Shown: in pieces, positions 45,925 to 54,941 of the stretch
How positions within the stretch are numbered: position 1 is the stretch's first letter
How the letters are laid out: each line of letters begins with the position of its first letter
Assembly (NCBI GenBank): GCA_963826105.1
Contig: CAWGWA010000005.1
Coordinates: 124,001-188,000 of the forward strand
DNA: 64,000 nucleotides
Direction: 5' to 3'
Origin: WHTI01 sp963826105
Lineage (GTDB): Bacteria > Actinomycetota > CADDZG01 > WHSQ01
The notes under the pieces: generated by a model
Told to the model about the DNA's origin: nothing
Database searches by the model: none
The model's input: the letters and a program-made list of their open reading frames with translations, nothing else
Translations under genes and position numbers: made by a program

Positions 45925-45960
45925 CTATGCCCGTGGCTACGGCATCCAATGAGAGGGGCG

Positions 45961-46521
45961 ATGGTGGACGTCGAGATGTACGAGCGGGCGCTACAACATA
46001 TGGGTGATGTGGTCTCCGACATCACGCCCGATCAACTCGGTGAGCCGTCCGGGTGCGGTGACTGGACCACGCGCGAGCTTCTGAATCACGTAGTCGGCTA
46101 CCTGAACGCATTCAGCTCGGGAGCGGCTGGTGAGAAGCTCGATGTCGACGGCGTCGCTTTCCTGGGTGACGATCATGTCGCGGCCTACGAGAAGGCCGCG
46201 GCGGATGCCGCCGACGCCTTCAAGGCACCCGGCGCGCTGGAGAAAACCTTCACCCTTCCCTGGGGTGACAATCCCGGCTCGATGGCACTTGGACTGGCTA
46301 TCGCCGAGGCGGCAGTTCATGGTTGGGATGTCGGGCAGGCGGCCGAACGTCCGGTGCAGATCGACGACGACGTCGCCGAGGCCGTGTACGGGATGACGAG
46401 TTCGATGATGGCTCCACTCGGCGACTTCCCTCGCGGCGATTCCTTCGACGAACCGGTGTCGGTGTCGGATTCGGCCTCGATCGCCGACAAGATGATCGCC
46501 TACATGGGGCGGCGCCCGTAA
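45961..46521 (+). CDS. Maleylpyruvate-isomerase-fold (MDMPI/DinB-like, TIGR03086-type) protein
   Basis: Protein of 186 aa with the DinB-like four-helix metal fold common in actinobacteria. Possible metal histidines are in LLNHVVGY and AAVHGWDVG; GDWTTRELLNHV and the late IADKMIAYMGRRP are typical. Many are mycothiol-dependent enzymes but no substrate can be given. I chose ATG 45961 because GAGAGGGG precedes it, over ATG 45949. Confidence 0.75.
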   Translation: MVDVEMYERALQHMGDVVSDITPDQLGEPSGCGDWTTRELLNHVVGYLNAFSSGAAGEKLDVDGVAFLGDDHVAAYEKAAADAADAFKAPGALEKTFTLPWGDNPGSMALGLAIAEAAVHGWDVGQAAERPVQIDDDVAEAVYGMTSSMMAPLGDFPRGDSFDEPVSVSDSASIADKMIAYMGRRP

Positions 46522-46597
46522 TTCCTTCTCGCTATCGGGAACACCCCGGTGAGCGGGTCCGTCCAAGTTCCATTCAGGCGACTTGGAGGGGATACGC

Positions 46598-47661
46598 ATG
46601 CGACGCATCGCGGCCATCACTGTTGGGTTCTTCGTTCTGTTCGGTATGACATCGCCGGCATGGGCGTGTGGAGGGCTCGTTAACCCGAACGGAACCGTGA
46701 GCCTGCTCCGCACCTCGACATTCGTCGGCTACGTCGAAGGCGTCGAGCATTACGTCACTTCGTTCGAGTTCGCCGGCGGGGGAGCCGAGTTCGGCTCGAT
46801 CATCCCGCTGCCGGGCGTCCCCACCAAGGTGGAACGAGCCGGCGACTGGACCCTCCAGCGCCTCGTCCAAGAGGTCACTCCGGACGAACGTAACTTGGTA
46901 CCGTTGAACTTCCGGTGGAGCCAGCGACGATTCGGCCAAGGTGCTTTACGAAACCAGGATCGACGCTCTCGACATCACGATTCTGGAAGGCGGGCGGCGA
47001 TGAGGTCGGTCGCTGGGCGAAGGAGAATGGCTTCGCGTTGACCCCCGACGCTCCCGAGATCCTCGACTTTTACGCCTCCCGCAGTCCGATCTTCATGGCC
47101 GCACGCTTCGACCCCTCGGCTGCTGCCGAGGATGGGCAGAGCGTGGGTGACGGAACTCCGATCCACCTCACGATCCCTACTCCGAACCCGTGGGTCCCGT
47201 TGCGGATCCTGACGTTGGGCGTCGGCGAGCGTTCGTTGGTCGAGGCCGACGTGTTCCTCCTCACCGAAGGCACGCCGAGGATGCTGCCCGAGCCGGTCAT
47301 CCGGGAGGACGAAGGAATGATCCTCGAACGCAGCACCCTGGCATCGCGCGGCCTCTTGGCCGACCTCCGCTCCGACAAGGGCATGGACTGGATACCGGCC
47401 GACGACATGTGGTTCTCGTATCTGCGCATCAATGCCAAGGCCGGCGACCTCACACACGATCTCGCGATCGAGGCCCGTGGGATCGGGCAGCCAAGCCCAG
47501 TTGCTGCAGGTCTGGTTGCGCCGGGGATCACGGCGGCATCGTTCCCCGACGTCGAGTCACCGAGTGCCGAGCGCAGCGTGCTCGTGTGGTTGGTGCTCGG
47601 GATCGGGATCGCCGCCGGATCGATCTGGTGGATGGGACGACCGTGGTCCGCCTCGGACTGA
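46598..47661 (+). CDS. DUF2330 family exported membrane protein, frameshifted twice
   Basis: Protein of about 354 aa with a signal peptide ending in SPAWA followed by CGGLVNPNG, the usual DUF2330 N-terminus, and one C-terminal transmembrane helix (VLVWLVLGIGIAAGSIWWM). VEHYVTSFEFAGG and WTLQRLVQEV are family sequences. The frame is broken near 46919 and 46994; removing one base at each gives RWASDDSAKVLYETRI and LEGGGDEVGRWAKENGF. Function unknown. It overlaps a cupredoxin gene by 19 bases, so a metal- or redox-linked envelope role is possible. Confidence 0.78.
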
Positions 47662-48035
47662 TCCTCGGAGGCATCGTCCTGATCGCCGCGATGTGGCATC
47701 CCTCGGAAGAAGTGCGAACGATAGAGATCGGAATCGAGCACTCGCGCTTCGTGCCGGGGTCGATCACCGTGAAGCCCGGCGAGAAGGTTCGCTTCGTGAT
47801 CCGCAATGACGACCCCATCGACCACGAGTTCCTCCTGGGCGACGAGGTGGTGCAGGAGATCCACGAGAGCGGAACCGAGGCCCACCACGGCGCCAAGCCG
47901 GGCGAGATCTCGGTGGCGGCCTTCGACGATGCCGAGACCACCTTCGTCTTCACCGAACCCGGCTCGCTGATCTTCGGCTGCCACCTCCCCGGCCACTACG
48001 CCTACGGCATGAAAGGCCTAGTCACCATCGAGTAG
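47643..48035 (+). CDS. Membrane-anchored cupredoxin (type 1 copper protein)
   Basis: Small copper protein of 130 aa: an N-terminal transmembrane anchor (LGLILGGIVLIAAMW) and one cupredoxin domain. The copper ligands are complete: His in PIDHEFLL and the Cys, His and Met of GCHLPGHYAYGMKG. It may carry electrons or store copper outside the membrane. GTG start at 47643 lies inside the DUF2330 gene. Nine bases after its stop the palindromic repeat copy 2 begins. Confidence 0.85.
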   Translation: MVRLGLILGGIVLIAAMWHPSEEVRTIEIGIEHSRFVPGSITVKPGEKVRFVIRNDDPIDHEFLLGDEVVQEIHESGTEAHHGAKPGEISVAAFDDAETTFVFTEPGSLIFGCHLPGHYAYGMKGLVTIE

Positions 48036-48043
48036 CCACTTCT

Positions 48044-48088
48044 TCTCCAGCTCAGTGGGCTCTGGTAACCCTGACCTGGATAAGAACG
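48044..48088. repeat. Intergenic palindromic repeat, copy 2
   Basis: CCAGCTCAGTGGGCTCTGGT at 48047-48066 is identical to the core of copy 1, followed by AACCCTGACCTGGATAAGAACG. It can form TCCAG/CTGGA, TCA/TGA and GGG/CCC pairs. Position is the same as copy 1: just after a stop codon and before the next gene. About 44 kb separates the two. Confidence 0.75.
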
Positions 48089-48125
48089 CGGGAGGAATGG
48101 TGGGGCGGGGAGCGAAAGGTATGGG

Positions 48126-49601
48126 ATGGACAGACGCTTCCTCGTGGCTGCGGGGCTATTGGCTCTCGTGATCCCTACCTCTGCCGTGGCGCAGGGGGTT
48201 CCGGTTATCCCCATCCCGCAGGATCCGACCGAGGAGGCCGCGGTCGAGGGCTTTATCGGGGCGCCTGCCGAGCCTCGGCCGTTGGACTCGTTCGAGGTTC
48301 CCGACCATCCGTTCATGGCGGCCGGGTCGGACAGCAACATCCACAACGACGCCTACCAGACCGATGCTTACGAGCGACCGGGCCCGCTGGGTCGGGCGAT
48401 GGGCGTCACGTCGACCTTCCACGTTGCCGAGTGCGCGTCGGTAACGTTCGATCCCGAGGGCCGGATCGTGACCGTCTGCGTTGGGGTCGAGGGCCCCAGG
48501 CTCGTCATGATGGACCCGGTCTCGCTCGAGGTCCTTGCGTTCCATCCGTTGCCACCGCGCTCGGGAAGTGGAACGGGGACGGGGATCTTCACCGACTTCT
48601 CGGGAGGCGGTTACTTCTATCTCGACCACGAGGGCCGTGCCGTGCTGCCGACCAACAACCGGCAGCTCTGGATCGTCGGGTTCGACGGCACCGCGTTCAC
48701 CCTTGCTCGCAGCTACGACCTCTCCGGCACGATCCCCCTCGGCGACAACATCGTGTCGGTGCTTCCCGACTGGGACGGCACGTACTGGTTCGTGACGGCA
48801 AAGGGCCTCGTTGGAACGGTTGATCGGGACTCGGGTGCCGTGACCGCAACGCAGCTCGAAGGCGAAGTGATCGCAAACTCCTTCGCGGTCGACGACTCGG
48901 GCGGGGTGTACATCGTCTCGGATCACGCGCTCTATCGATTCGATGCCGGTCCCGACGGGAGTCCCAAGGTCACCTGGCGGGCGAAGTACGACCGGGGCGA
49001 TCGACTCAAGACCGGCCAGGCATCCCAGGGCTCCGGTACGACCCCGACCGTCATCGGCCGTCGTTTCGTTGCGATCACCGACAACGCCGACCCACACATG
49101 AACGTGCTCGTTTACAAGAGGGGACGTAAGGCTGGAGGAGATCTCCTCTGTAAGGAGCCTGTGTTCGCCCCGGACGAGGGCAACACCGACCAGTCCCTGA
49201 TCGCGGTCGGCAACTCGATCGTGACCGAGAACAACTACGGCTACGGAGGACCGACCTCCACGATCCAGGGGGCGACAACAACGCCGGGACTCACGCGGAT
49301 CGCGTTCGGTCGTAGTGGTTGCCGCACGGTGTGGGAGTCGGACGAGATCGCTCCGTCGGTCGTCCCCAAAGTCTCGCTTGCTACCGGCCTCGTCTACACC
49401 TACACGAAGGCCCCGAACGAGGATGGGATCGACGCCTGGTACTTCACCGCCATCGACTTCCGCACGGGCGAGACCGTCTTCAAGCAGCTGGCGGGGACCG
49501 GACTCGGCTTCAACAACAACTATGCACCGGTGACACTCGGCCCCGATGGAGCGGCGTACGTCGGCGTGCTCGGGGGCCTGGTCCGTCTGACCGACGGCTA
49601 G
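48126..49601 (+). CDS. Secreted beta-propeller protein of unknown function
   Basis: Exported protein of 491 aa with a signal peptide (MDRRFLVAAGLLALVIPTSAVAQ). The rest shows repeated blade-like stretches such as DNIVSVLPDWDGTYWFVTAKGLVGTVD and NSFAVDDSGGVYIVSDHALYRFD, consistent with a PQQ/SGL-type propeller. No catalytic motif is recognised. Its TAG stop interlocks with the stop of the opposing gene (CTAG, 49598-49601). Confidence 0.7.
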   Translation: MDRRFLVAAGLLALVIPTSAVAQGVPVIPIPQDPTEEAAVEGFIGAPAEPRPLDSFEVPDHPFMAAGSDSNIHNDAYQTDAYERPGPLGRAMGVTSTFHVAECASVTFDPEGRIVTVCVGVEGPRLVMMDPVSLEVLAFHPLPPRSGSGTGTGIFTDFSGGGYFYLDHEGRAVLPTNNRQLWIVGFDGTAFTLARSYDLSGTIPLGDNIVSVLPDWDGTYWFVTAKGLVGTVDRDSGAVTATQLEGEVIANSFAVDDSGGVYIVSDHALYRFDAGPDGSPKVTWRAKYDRGDRLKTGQASQGSGTTPTVIGRRFVAITDNADPHMNVLVYKRGRKAGGDLLCKEPVFAPDEGNTDQSLIAVGNSIVTENNYGYGGPTSTIQGATTTPGLTRIAFGRSGCRTVWESDEIAPSVVPKVSLATGLVYTYTKAPNEDGIDAWYFTAIDFRTGETVFKQLAGTGLGFNNNYAPVTLGPDGAAYVGVLGGLVRLTDG

Positions 49602-49810
49602 CGAACCCGTGCCACGCTGCTCGAGCGCGGCATCGGACGGAACACGGCTGCTTTGCAGCGGGGGCATCCCGCCTTCTTGAGGTCGCCGATCGTCTCCCAA
49701 CTCTGCCCCCGGCCTACGTTCTCGATCGCGCCGCAGGAAGCGCATCGGTACCTGCGTGTGCCGCGCTCGTCACCGGTGTAAAGGAGGCCGGCGTAGTGCT
49801 CATCGATCAA
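49598..49810 (-). CDS. Small zinc-ribbon protein
   Basis: Protein of 70 aa with two CxxC pairs (RCASCGAI and GCPRCKAA), the pattern of a zinc ribbon. It starts 11 bases inside the end of bpsA and is the last gene of the polyamine operon. No function can be given. Confidence 0.6.
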   Translation of the reverse strand: MIDEHYAGLLYTGDERGTRRYRCASCGAIENVGRGQSWETIGDLKKAGCPRCKAAVFRPMPRSSSVARVR

Positions 49811-50750
49811 GCGGGACGGTGATGTTGGTCGAGCTCAGGTGATAGAGGTTGCTGACACCACCGAGAGCACCGGCCCCCGTGTACTCGTTGAAGTTTCGTT
49901 CCAGCCGGCGGATGACGAACCCCATCTCGGCGATCGCACTCTGGATCCGGAGGGCATCCGGCGGCGGTTTCATCCCGAAGCAGAAGAAGACGTTGCCACC
50001 GCTGACTCTCGAGAGCGCGGACGCGGCGCGCGACAAGAACAGCTCGGCGCCTTCAGGTGTGTAAGGCGGATCGATGAACACGGTGTCGAAGCGCGCCTCG
50101 ATGGTTTCGGGGAGGGGATTGCGTAGATCGTGCTCGTGGAACGACGCCGGGAAGATCGCACCGTGCAAGCCGGAGCGACAGAAAGTCACGACCTCGGGGT
50201 CGATATCGACGACCGCCACCTCTTGTATCGAACCCGCGAACCCGTAGTGCCGGGCAACCCGGTCGAGGGCGATCGACATCAGGTCGTCGTCCCCGAGGAA
50301 TAGCACGCGCTTGCCCGATAGGGCCCCGGCCTCATGCAGCAGCAGCACCCTCCGGATCTTCGTCTCGACCGTGCAATGGGACTGGTCGATCTCCAGCCGA
50401 ACCCTAGGAGCGGCATCGGCTACCTTCGCCAGCTCTGCTCTCACGTCCTCGAGATCGTCGGGGAGACCGATCTCCGGATCGGTGACAGGGGCACGACCGG
50501 TGAAGCCAAACACCGCTCGGCCCTCAGGCGTGAGTCGGACCGGCCGCTCGACGGCGATAACCGCCCGCTTGCGGAGTTCGGCGCAGATGGCCGCGACGAT
50601 CGGCACCGGGAGCCCAACCGTCCGGCTGATCTTCCGCACCGCGATGGGCTCGAGCCGGGCGATCGCGTTCACGACCTCGAGCACGCCTGCCTCACCCTCG
50701 ATCAGGGCGACTGCGGTGGCGACCTCGCGGAGGATCTCGTCTCGATTCAT
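49800..50750 (-). CDS. bpsA: N4-bis(aminopropyl)spermidine synthase (branched-chain polyamine synthase)
   Basis: Transfers aminopropyl groups to make branched polyamines. 316 aa: an N-terminal winged-helix-like domain, then the aminopropyltransferase fold with RVLFLGDDDLMSIAL, VVDIDPEVV and the family motif FIDPPYTPEGAELFLSRA. ATG at 50750 chosen since it overlaps the speD stop (ATGA). Branched polyamines are best known from thermophiles, so the host may be thermophilic or have a thermophilic ancestry. The donor, decarboxylated SAM, should come from the coupled SpeD. Confidence 0.85.
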   Translation of the reverse strand: MNRDEILREVATAVALIEGEAGVLEVVNAIARLEPIAVRKISRTVGLPVPIVAAICAELRKRAVIAVERPVRLTPEGRAVFGFTGRAPVTDPEIGLPDDLEDVRAELAKVADAAPRVRLEIDQSHCTVETKIRRVLLLHEAGALSGKRVLFLGDDDLMSIALDRVARHYGFAGSIQEVAVVDIDPEVVTFCRSGLHGAIFPASFHEHDLRNPLPETIEARFDTVFIDPPYTPEGAELFLSRAASALSRVSGGNVFFCFGMKPPPDALRIQSAIAEMGFVIRRLERNFNEYTGAGALGGVSNLYHLSSTNITVPLDR

Positions 50751-51172
50751 GTCTGAGACGGGACCCCCCGCAGGACGCAGGTGACGTTGACGGTCTCGGC
50801 GCCGAGTGCCCGGCCGATGGCGTGCATGATGTCCTCGCCTTGGACATCGCCGTAAGACAACAGGTCGACGTTCGCCAGCGCGAACTCGGGCCACGTATGG
50901 ATGCTGAGGTGCGATTGGGCGAGAACCAACACGCCGGTGATCGCACCGTTGTCGAACACGCAGAACTCCTCACCGAGCACGGTGACTCCACCGTTCCCGG
51001 CCGCGTCGTACATGATCGTCCGCAACCGCTCGCGGTCGGTGAGGATGTTGCCGTTGGCGACCCACGCATCCATCGCCCAGAGGCGCATGCGTGGGGACTT
51101 CAGTAATGCTGGGGTATCGAGCAATCTTGCTCCTTCGCGTAGATCGATCCGATGAGGGGCGCGCAGCGCCAC
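50747..51172 (-). CDS. speD: S-adenosylmethionine decarboxylase-like proenzyme (SpeD/SpeH class 1B)
   Basis: Pyruvoyl-type decarboxylase of 141 aa or about 113 aa if it starts at ATG 51088. The self-cleavage region is VLAQSHLSIHTWPE, where the pyruvoyl-forming Ser and the processing His are kept but the residue before the Ser is Gln rather than the usual Glu. The expected Cys of the F-T-C-G stretch is Tyr here (LLSYGD). Coupling to bpsA supports a role in supplying decarboxylated SAM, but the changes leave room for a different substrate. The 188 bases upstream (51173-51360) hold only short hairpins. Confidence 0.78.
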   Translation of the reverse strand: MALRAPHRIDLREGARLLDTPALLKSPRMRLWAMDAWVANGNILTDRERLRTIMYDAAGNGGVTVLGEEFCVFDNGAITGVLVLAQSHLSIHTWPEFALANVDLLSYGDVQGEDIMHAIGRALGAETVNVTCVLRGVPSQT

Positions 51173-51360
51173 CGGGCCGACCTAAAGGAGTTGCTCGAAC
51201 AGTGCCTGGCTAGGCGAAAGAAGGCCGGGAGGCGCGGAAACGAACTCTGGTCACAGTCATTTGGCCCTCCCTCTTCTCTACGAGCCGCACGGGCGTGCGA
51301 CTGGATCGCAAGCGTAGCAGTCGATCTTCCGCCACACCAGTCATCTATCGGACAGGACGC

Positions 51361-52048
51361 CTATCTGACGTTGATTCCGGTGGCGTCGCAGACGTTGGCG
51401 CTGCCGAGGAGGTAGCCGCCGTTTTCAGCAACGTCGAAGTAGACAGTTGCGACCGTGTTCCCCTCGCGCTGGACCCGGACGGGCACCCGTCGTTCCTCGG
51501 CCGGGTACCCGGCTCGTTCCACGACATCGTCATCTTCGAGGTTGCGGAGGACATCCCGGGCGAGATCGACCGGATCGCCTTTCTTCCCGGGCGAGGCGAA
51601 GAAGTGATCGAAGATCATGTTCGACTCCGGACCGACCTTGCAGTCGATCTCGGGATCCACCCACAGACCGTTCGGGTCGACGATGGAGATACCGATCGTG
51701 GGGGGCTCTTCGCCACCTTCATGGTCGCTGTACGGCCAGCAGGCGATCTCGAGCGGTCCCGGGGGAGCAGGGAGGGTTTCGGTCGAGGTGCCCTCCTCGA
51801 AATCCCAGCCCAGGCCGTTCATGCTGACCGGCTCGCCGGTCTGGTTGTCCATCCGGACGTCGAGCCCGCCCTCTTGAACGGCTACCTCGCTGTCGGCGAC
51901 TTCCGTCGAGCCGTCCTCGGTACAGGTTAGTTCCAGCACCTTCACGACCGGCGGCCCATCGGAGACCCGGTCCGGGGGTTCCGGCTCGCTTCCGCAGCCC
52001 GACCATCAGAAGTACGGCAACCACGAGGCCCAGCGTCAGTCTGCGCAT
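51361..52048 (-). CDS. Lipoprotein of unknown family, frameshifted
   Basis: Secreted lipoprotein of about 228 aa. After removing one G near 51997-52001 the N-terminus reads VVAVLLMVGCGSEPEPPD, a clear lipobox. The mature part has paired cysteines (LELTCTEDG, LEIACWPYSD, EIDCKVG, SANVCDATG) that may form disulfides. Structure of the second half (RVPVRVQREGNTVATVYFDV) suggests Ig-like beta domains. It follows the GerMN gene on the same strand. Confidence 0.65.
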
Positions 52049-52094
52049 GGTGCTTGGACGGCTTCCTTGGCCCTCAGGTTCCCGCTCTCCCGGA

Positions 52095-53116
52095 TTATTC
52101 GGCCAGGAGGGTCACAGGGATCGACACGACGTTGATCGGTTCGCCGTTCTCGGCCGAGTACTCGAGCACCTCGATGGTCCCGGGCTGATCCTGATCGACC
52201 GAGAACTCAGCCTCGATCGAGAAGTCGCCCCAGCACCCGGTGCCGCAGGATGGCCGTGGTGAACCCGTCCGCGATCTCGTTGCCGTTCTCGTCGAGGATC
52301 CTCCACGAGACGTTAGCTTCGAACACGTTGGCGATGCCCTCGATGAGGTCGCCGGAGGTGAAATCCCACCCGAAACCGGGAGACGTAACGGCGATGGCGG
52401 GGAGGAGATCCTCGTAGTCCTTCCGGGTCTGAGGGGTGTCGACCATGACTCCCTCACCGCCGATGGCGTCGACCGGTTCTCCATCGATCTCGAACAGAAC
52501 ACCGTCGACCGAATCGAACTGCGTCAGGGTGTAGACGACTTGGGCGACCCGCATCCTCATCGAGAGGCTGCCACCGCCGGACTGGAACTCGCTGCTGAGA
52601 TCGACTGTAGCGACCCCATCGGAGATCTCCAGACCGAGCAGCTGGGTACCCTCGGGGATCTGTGTTTCAAGATTGATCTGGTCCCCGACTTCTGTAGTCG
52701 CCATCGAGAAGCGAGCCCAGGGCCATGTTCGCGCCGAGAACGTCATCGGTCCCCAAGTAGCCGCTCGGTGTCGGGGAATAGAGTTTCTCCTTGGGTGAAC
52801 CAGCATCTCGATGGAGGCGCGCTGGCCGAGCTTGACGGAGACTCATCTGGTGTTGGACTCGACCGTGGGACTCCCCGTCTCCTCCGGTTGAGGCGGGTGG
52901 GATCGGGGCGGTGTCGCCGGTGGAGTCGAATAGGTCGGTGCCTCCGAGGAAGAGGAACGCGCCGATGGCTGCGACCGCGACGGCGCCCGCGGCGAACTGT
53001 ATGCGGCGGCGGTTGCGCGAGCGAGCTTGGACCTTCATGAGGTCTCCTTCGACGTTGGGTTCGACCGTGTCCGCGGCCTGAACGAGTCCTTGCCTGATGC
53101 GTCCGTCAAGAGACAT
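52095..53116 (-). CDS. Membrane-anchored GerMN/Gmad2-domain protein, frameshifted
   Basis: About 340 aa. A cytosolic N-terminus (residues 1-37), one transmembrane helix (FAAGAVAVAAIGAFLFLGG), then a GerMN domain (KEKLYSPTP, IPEGTQLLGLEISDGVATVDLSSEF, VVYTLTQFDSVDGVLFEIDG) and a Gmad2-type Ig domain (DGFTTAI then CGTGCWGDFSIEAEFSV). The frame breaks near 52697-52703 and 52248-52251. It overlaps the sigma gene by 11 bases, so its short cytosolic part may act as the anti-sigma element. That is inference from position. Confidence 0.72.
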
Positions 53117-53597
53117 CGGCCACCGCCTCTCCTAGTTGTTCGCTGAGTCGTTTGCGGGCCCGGTGCAGGTGCACCTTGGCGGTCGAGGGTGAGCAGTCCA
53201 TGATCTCGGCGACCTGGGCGACCGGGCGGTCCTCGAAATAGAAGAGGACGACCGCGGCTCGTTGCGCGGGTGGGAGCGTTCGGATCGCGCGCATGAGGTC
53301 GAGATCGATCGGCTGCTGCTCGGTCGTGGGCTCGGTGTGCGAGGTCGCCGCGATGTGCAGCTTCTGGCGCCTGGCCACGCTGATCGCCCGGTTGATGGCG
53401 ACCTTGCGGACCCAGGCATCGGGCCGGTCATAGCGGGACACCCGGCCCCAGTGGCTCAGGGTCTTGGCGAAGGCATCCTGGGCGACGTCGTTCGCCGCCT
53501 CCTGGTCGTGAAGGACGAGGTAAGCGGTCCGGACGACGCCCGGGTACTCGCTGCGGAAGAACATGGCGAACTCGGCATCACTGTTCTTGTTCATCAA
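53106..53597 (-). CDS. SigE-family ECF sigma factor
   Basis: Sigma factor of 163 aa of the actinobacterial SigE (SigM-like) group: FAMFFRSEYPGVVRTAYLVLHD, DVAQDAFAKTLSHWGRVSRYDRPDAWVRKVAINRA (region 2) and LPPAQRAAVVLFYFEDRPVAQVAEIMDCSPSTAKVHLHRAR (region 4). First gene of the GerMN/lipoprotein operon; it probably controls a cell-envelope response. Confidence 0.9.
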   Translation of the reverse strand: MMNKNSDAEFAMFFRSEYPGVVRTAYLVLHDQEAANDVAQDAFAKTLSHWGRVSRYDRPDAWVRKVAINRAISVARRQKLHIAATSHTEPTTEQQPIDLDLMRAIRTLPPAQRAAVVLFYFEDRPVAQVAEIMDCSPSTAKVHLHRARKRLSEQLGEAVADVS

Positions 53598-53627
53598 CCG
53601 TATAGAGGCCCGGGCGGGGCGAAAGGT

Positions 53628-54842
53628 TTACCCGTCGAGCTGCCATTCGTTATCGATGATGACCGGGACCTCGGTGCCGTCCGGAGCGACTCCGTGGACC
53701 GCCACCTCCGGGCCCCCGATCATCGTGTCGGTGTGAGTCTTCGAGGAGTTGAAGCCCATCGCGTCACGCTCCTCGGGGGAGTCGGGGAGGCCATCGACCG
53801 CGTTCGGGAACCCCGCGCCCCAGGCGATGTGGCAGGTAGCGTTCTCGTCGAAGAGCGTGTTGCCGAAGACGACCCCGGTCTTTCCGACCTCCGAGGTCCC
53901 GTCGACGAGCGCAACCTCACCGAGCCGCCGAGCTCCGGTGTCCGTGCTGATGTCGCCTTCGACCGCTTGAGCGTTCCGCTCGGCCTTGACCTCGACGATC
54001 TCACCCTCTTTGAAGGTGAGCTCGAGGCCCTCCACGATCGAGCCGTTGAGGTAGAGCGGTCGGGTGCAGCGAACGGTTCCCTCGGTCTTGCGGTAGTCGG
54101 GCGTGGTGAAGACCTCTTCGGTCGGCATGTTCGCGACGTGCTCGATGCCCGCGGTGGTGACCATCGAACCCGAGCGCCACACCGAGCCGGGGAGGAGACC
54201 GATGGTGAGATCGGTGCCCGGCCCCCGATACCTCAGCGCGCTGAAGTTGCGAGCCTGGAGGCCCTCGGAGCGCTCCCTGAGTCGCTCCACGTGATCTCTC
54301 CATGCCTGAACCGGGTCGTCGTGGTCGAGCCTGGTGGCCTGCGCCATCAGATCCCAGAGGCGATCGGTATCGGGTTCCCCGAAGAGGCGCTCGGCCCACT
54401 CGGGGATCGGCCCACCGACGATCGTCCAGTTAACGCGGCCGCTGAGCACCAGGCGGAAATGTGAAGGAGTCGACGGCATGTGATCGTGCTTCAACTTGTC
54501 TGCCGAGATGCCCGCGTAGAGGTCGGGCGTCGGGTCTCCGGTGATCGAGATCAGAGCACCCTCGCCGTCGGTCAGGTCGTCGTTCGCCTTGTCCCACCAC
54601 GCGGGGACGAACTCGAGCGAGTCGGGGCCGGCGAGGTTCAGGCGGTGGAGCTTCTGGATCGGGTCCCAAAAGATGATGTGGGCGTAGTGGGCGCCGGCCT
54701 CATAGGAGGCCTCAACGACGGCACGGGCCAGCTCCCGGTGCTCGACCATGCAGCGGACGATGACATCCTGGCCCGGCTGGACGTTGGCCCCGACCCGAAC
54801 GGCCAGTTCGGCGTAACGCTTGACTCGGTCGTTCCCACTCAC
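53628..54842 (-). CDS. M29-family aminopeptidase (second copy)
   Basis: Metallo-aminopeptidase, 404 aa, of the same family as 2979-4082 but clearly different. NVQPGQDVIVRCMVEHRELARAVVEASYEAGA, SALRYRGPGTDLTIGL, NMPTEEVFTTPD and the C-terminal NATCHIAWGAGFPNAV and HTDTMIGG are conserved elements; several of these carry the metal ligands. GTG at 54842 has GAGGGGG before it; the longer frame upstream to 55268 is antisense to purN and was rejected. Divergent from purN. Confidence 0.86.
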   Translation of the reverse strand: MSGNDRVKRYAELAVRVGANVQPGQDVIVRCMVEHRELARAVVEASYEAGAHYAHIIFWDPIQKLHRLNLAGPDSLEFVPAWWDKANDDLTDGEGALISITGDPTPDLYAGISADKLKHDHMPSTPSHFRLVLSGRVNWTIVGGPIPEWAERLFGEPDTDRLWDLMAQATRLDHDDPVQAWRDHVERLRERSEGLQARNFSALRYRGPGTDLTIGLLPGSVWRSGSMVTTAGIEHVANMPTEEVFTTPDYRKTEGTVRCTRPLYLNGSIVEGLELTFKEGEIVEVKAERNAQAVEGDISTDTGARRLGEVALVDGTSEVGKTGVVFGNTLFDENATCHIAWGAGFPNAVDGLPDSPEERDAMGFNSSKTHTDTMIGGPEVAVHGVAPDGTEVPVIIDNEWQLDG

Positions 54843-54941
54843 GCTTGGGACCCCCTCGTTCGTCGACGTTGGCGAAATGCGAAAGCCACCTAACCCTACG
54901 ACTCCACGAGTCACGAGGACCCGCCTTGTAAGGTTGGGGCC

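Noticed and set aside
48156..49745. 529-codon open frame antisense to the beta-propeller gene
   Set aside because: The plus-strand gene has a signal peptide, good spacing and propeller repeats; the antisense product is low-complexity and matches nothing.
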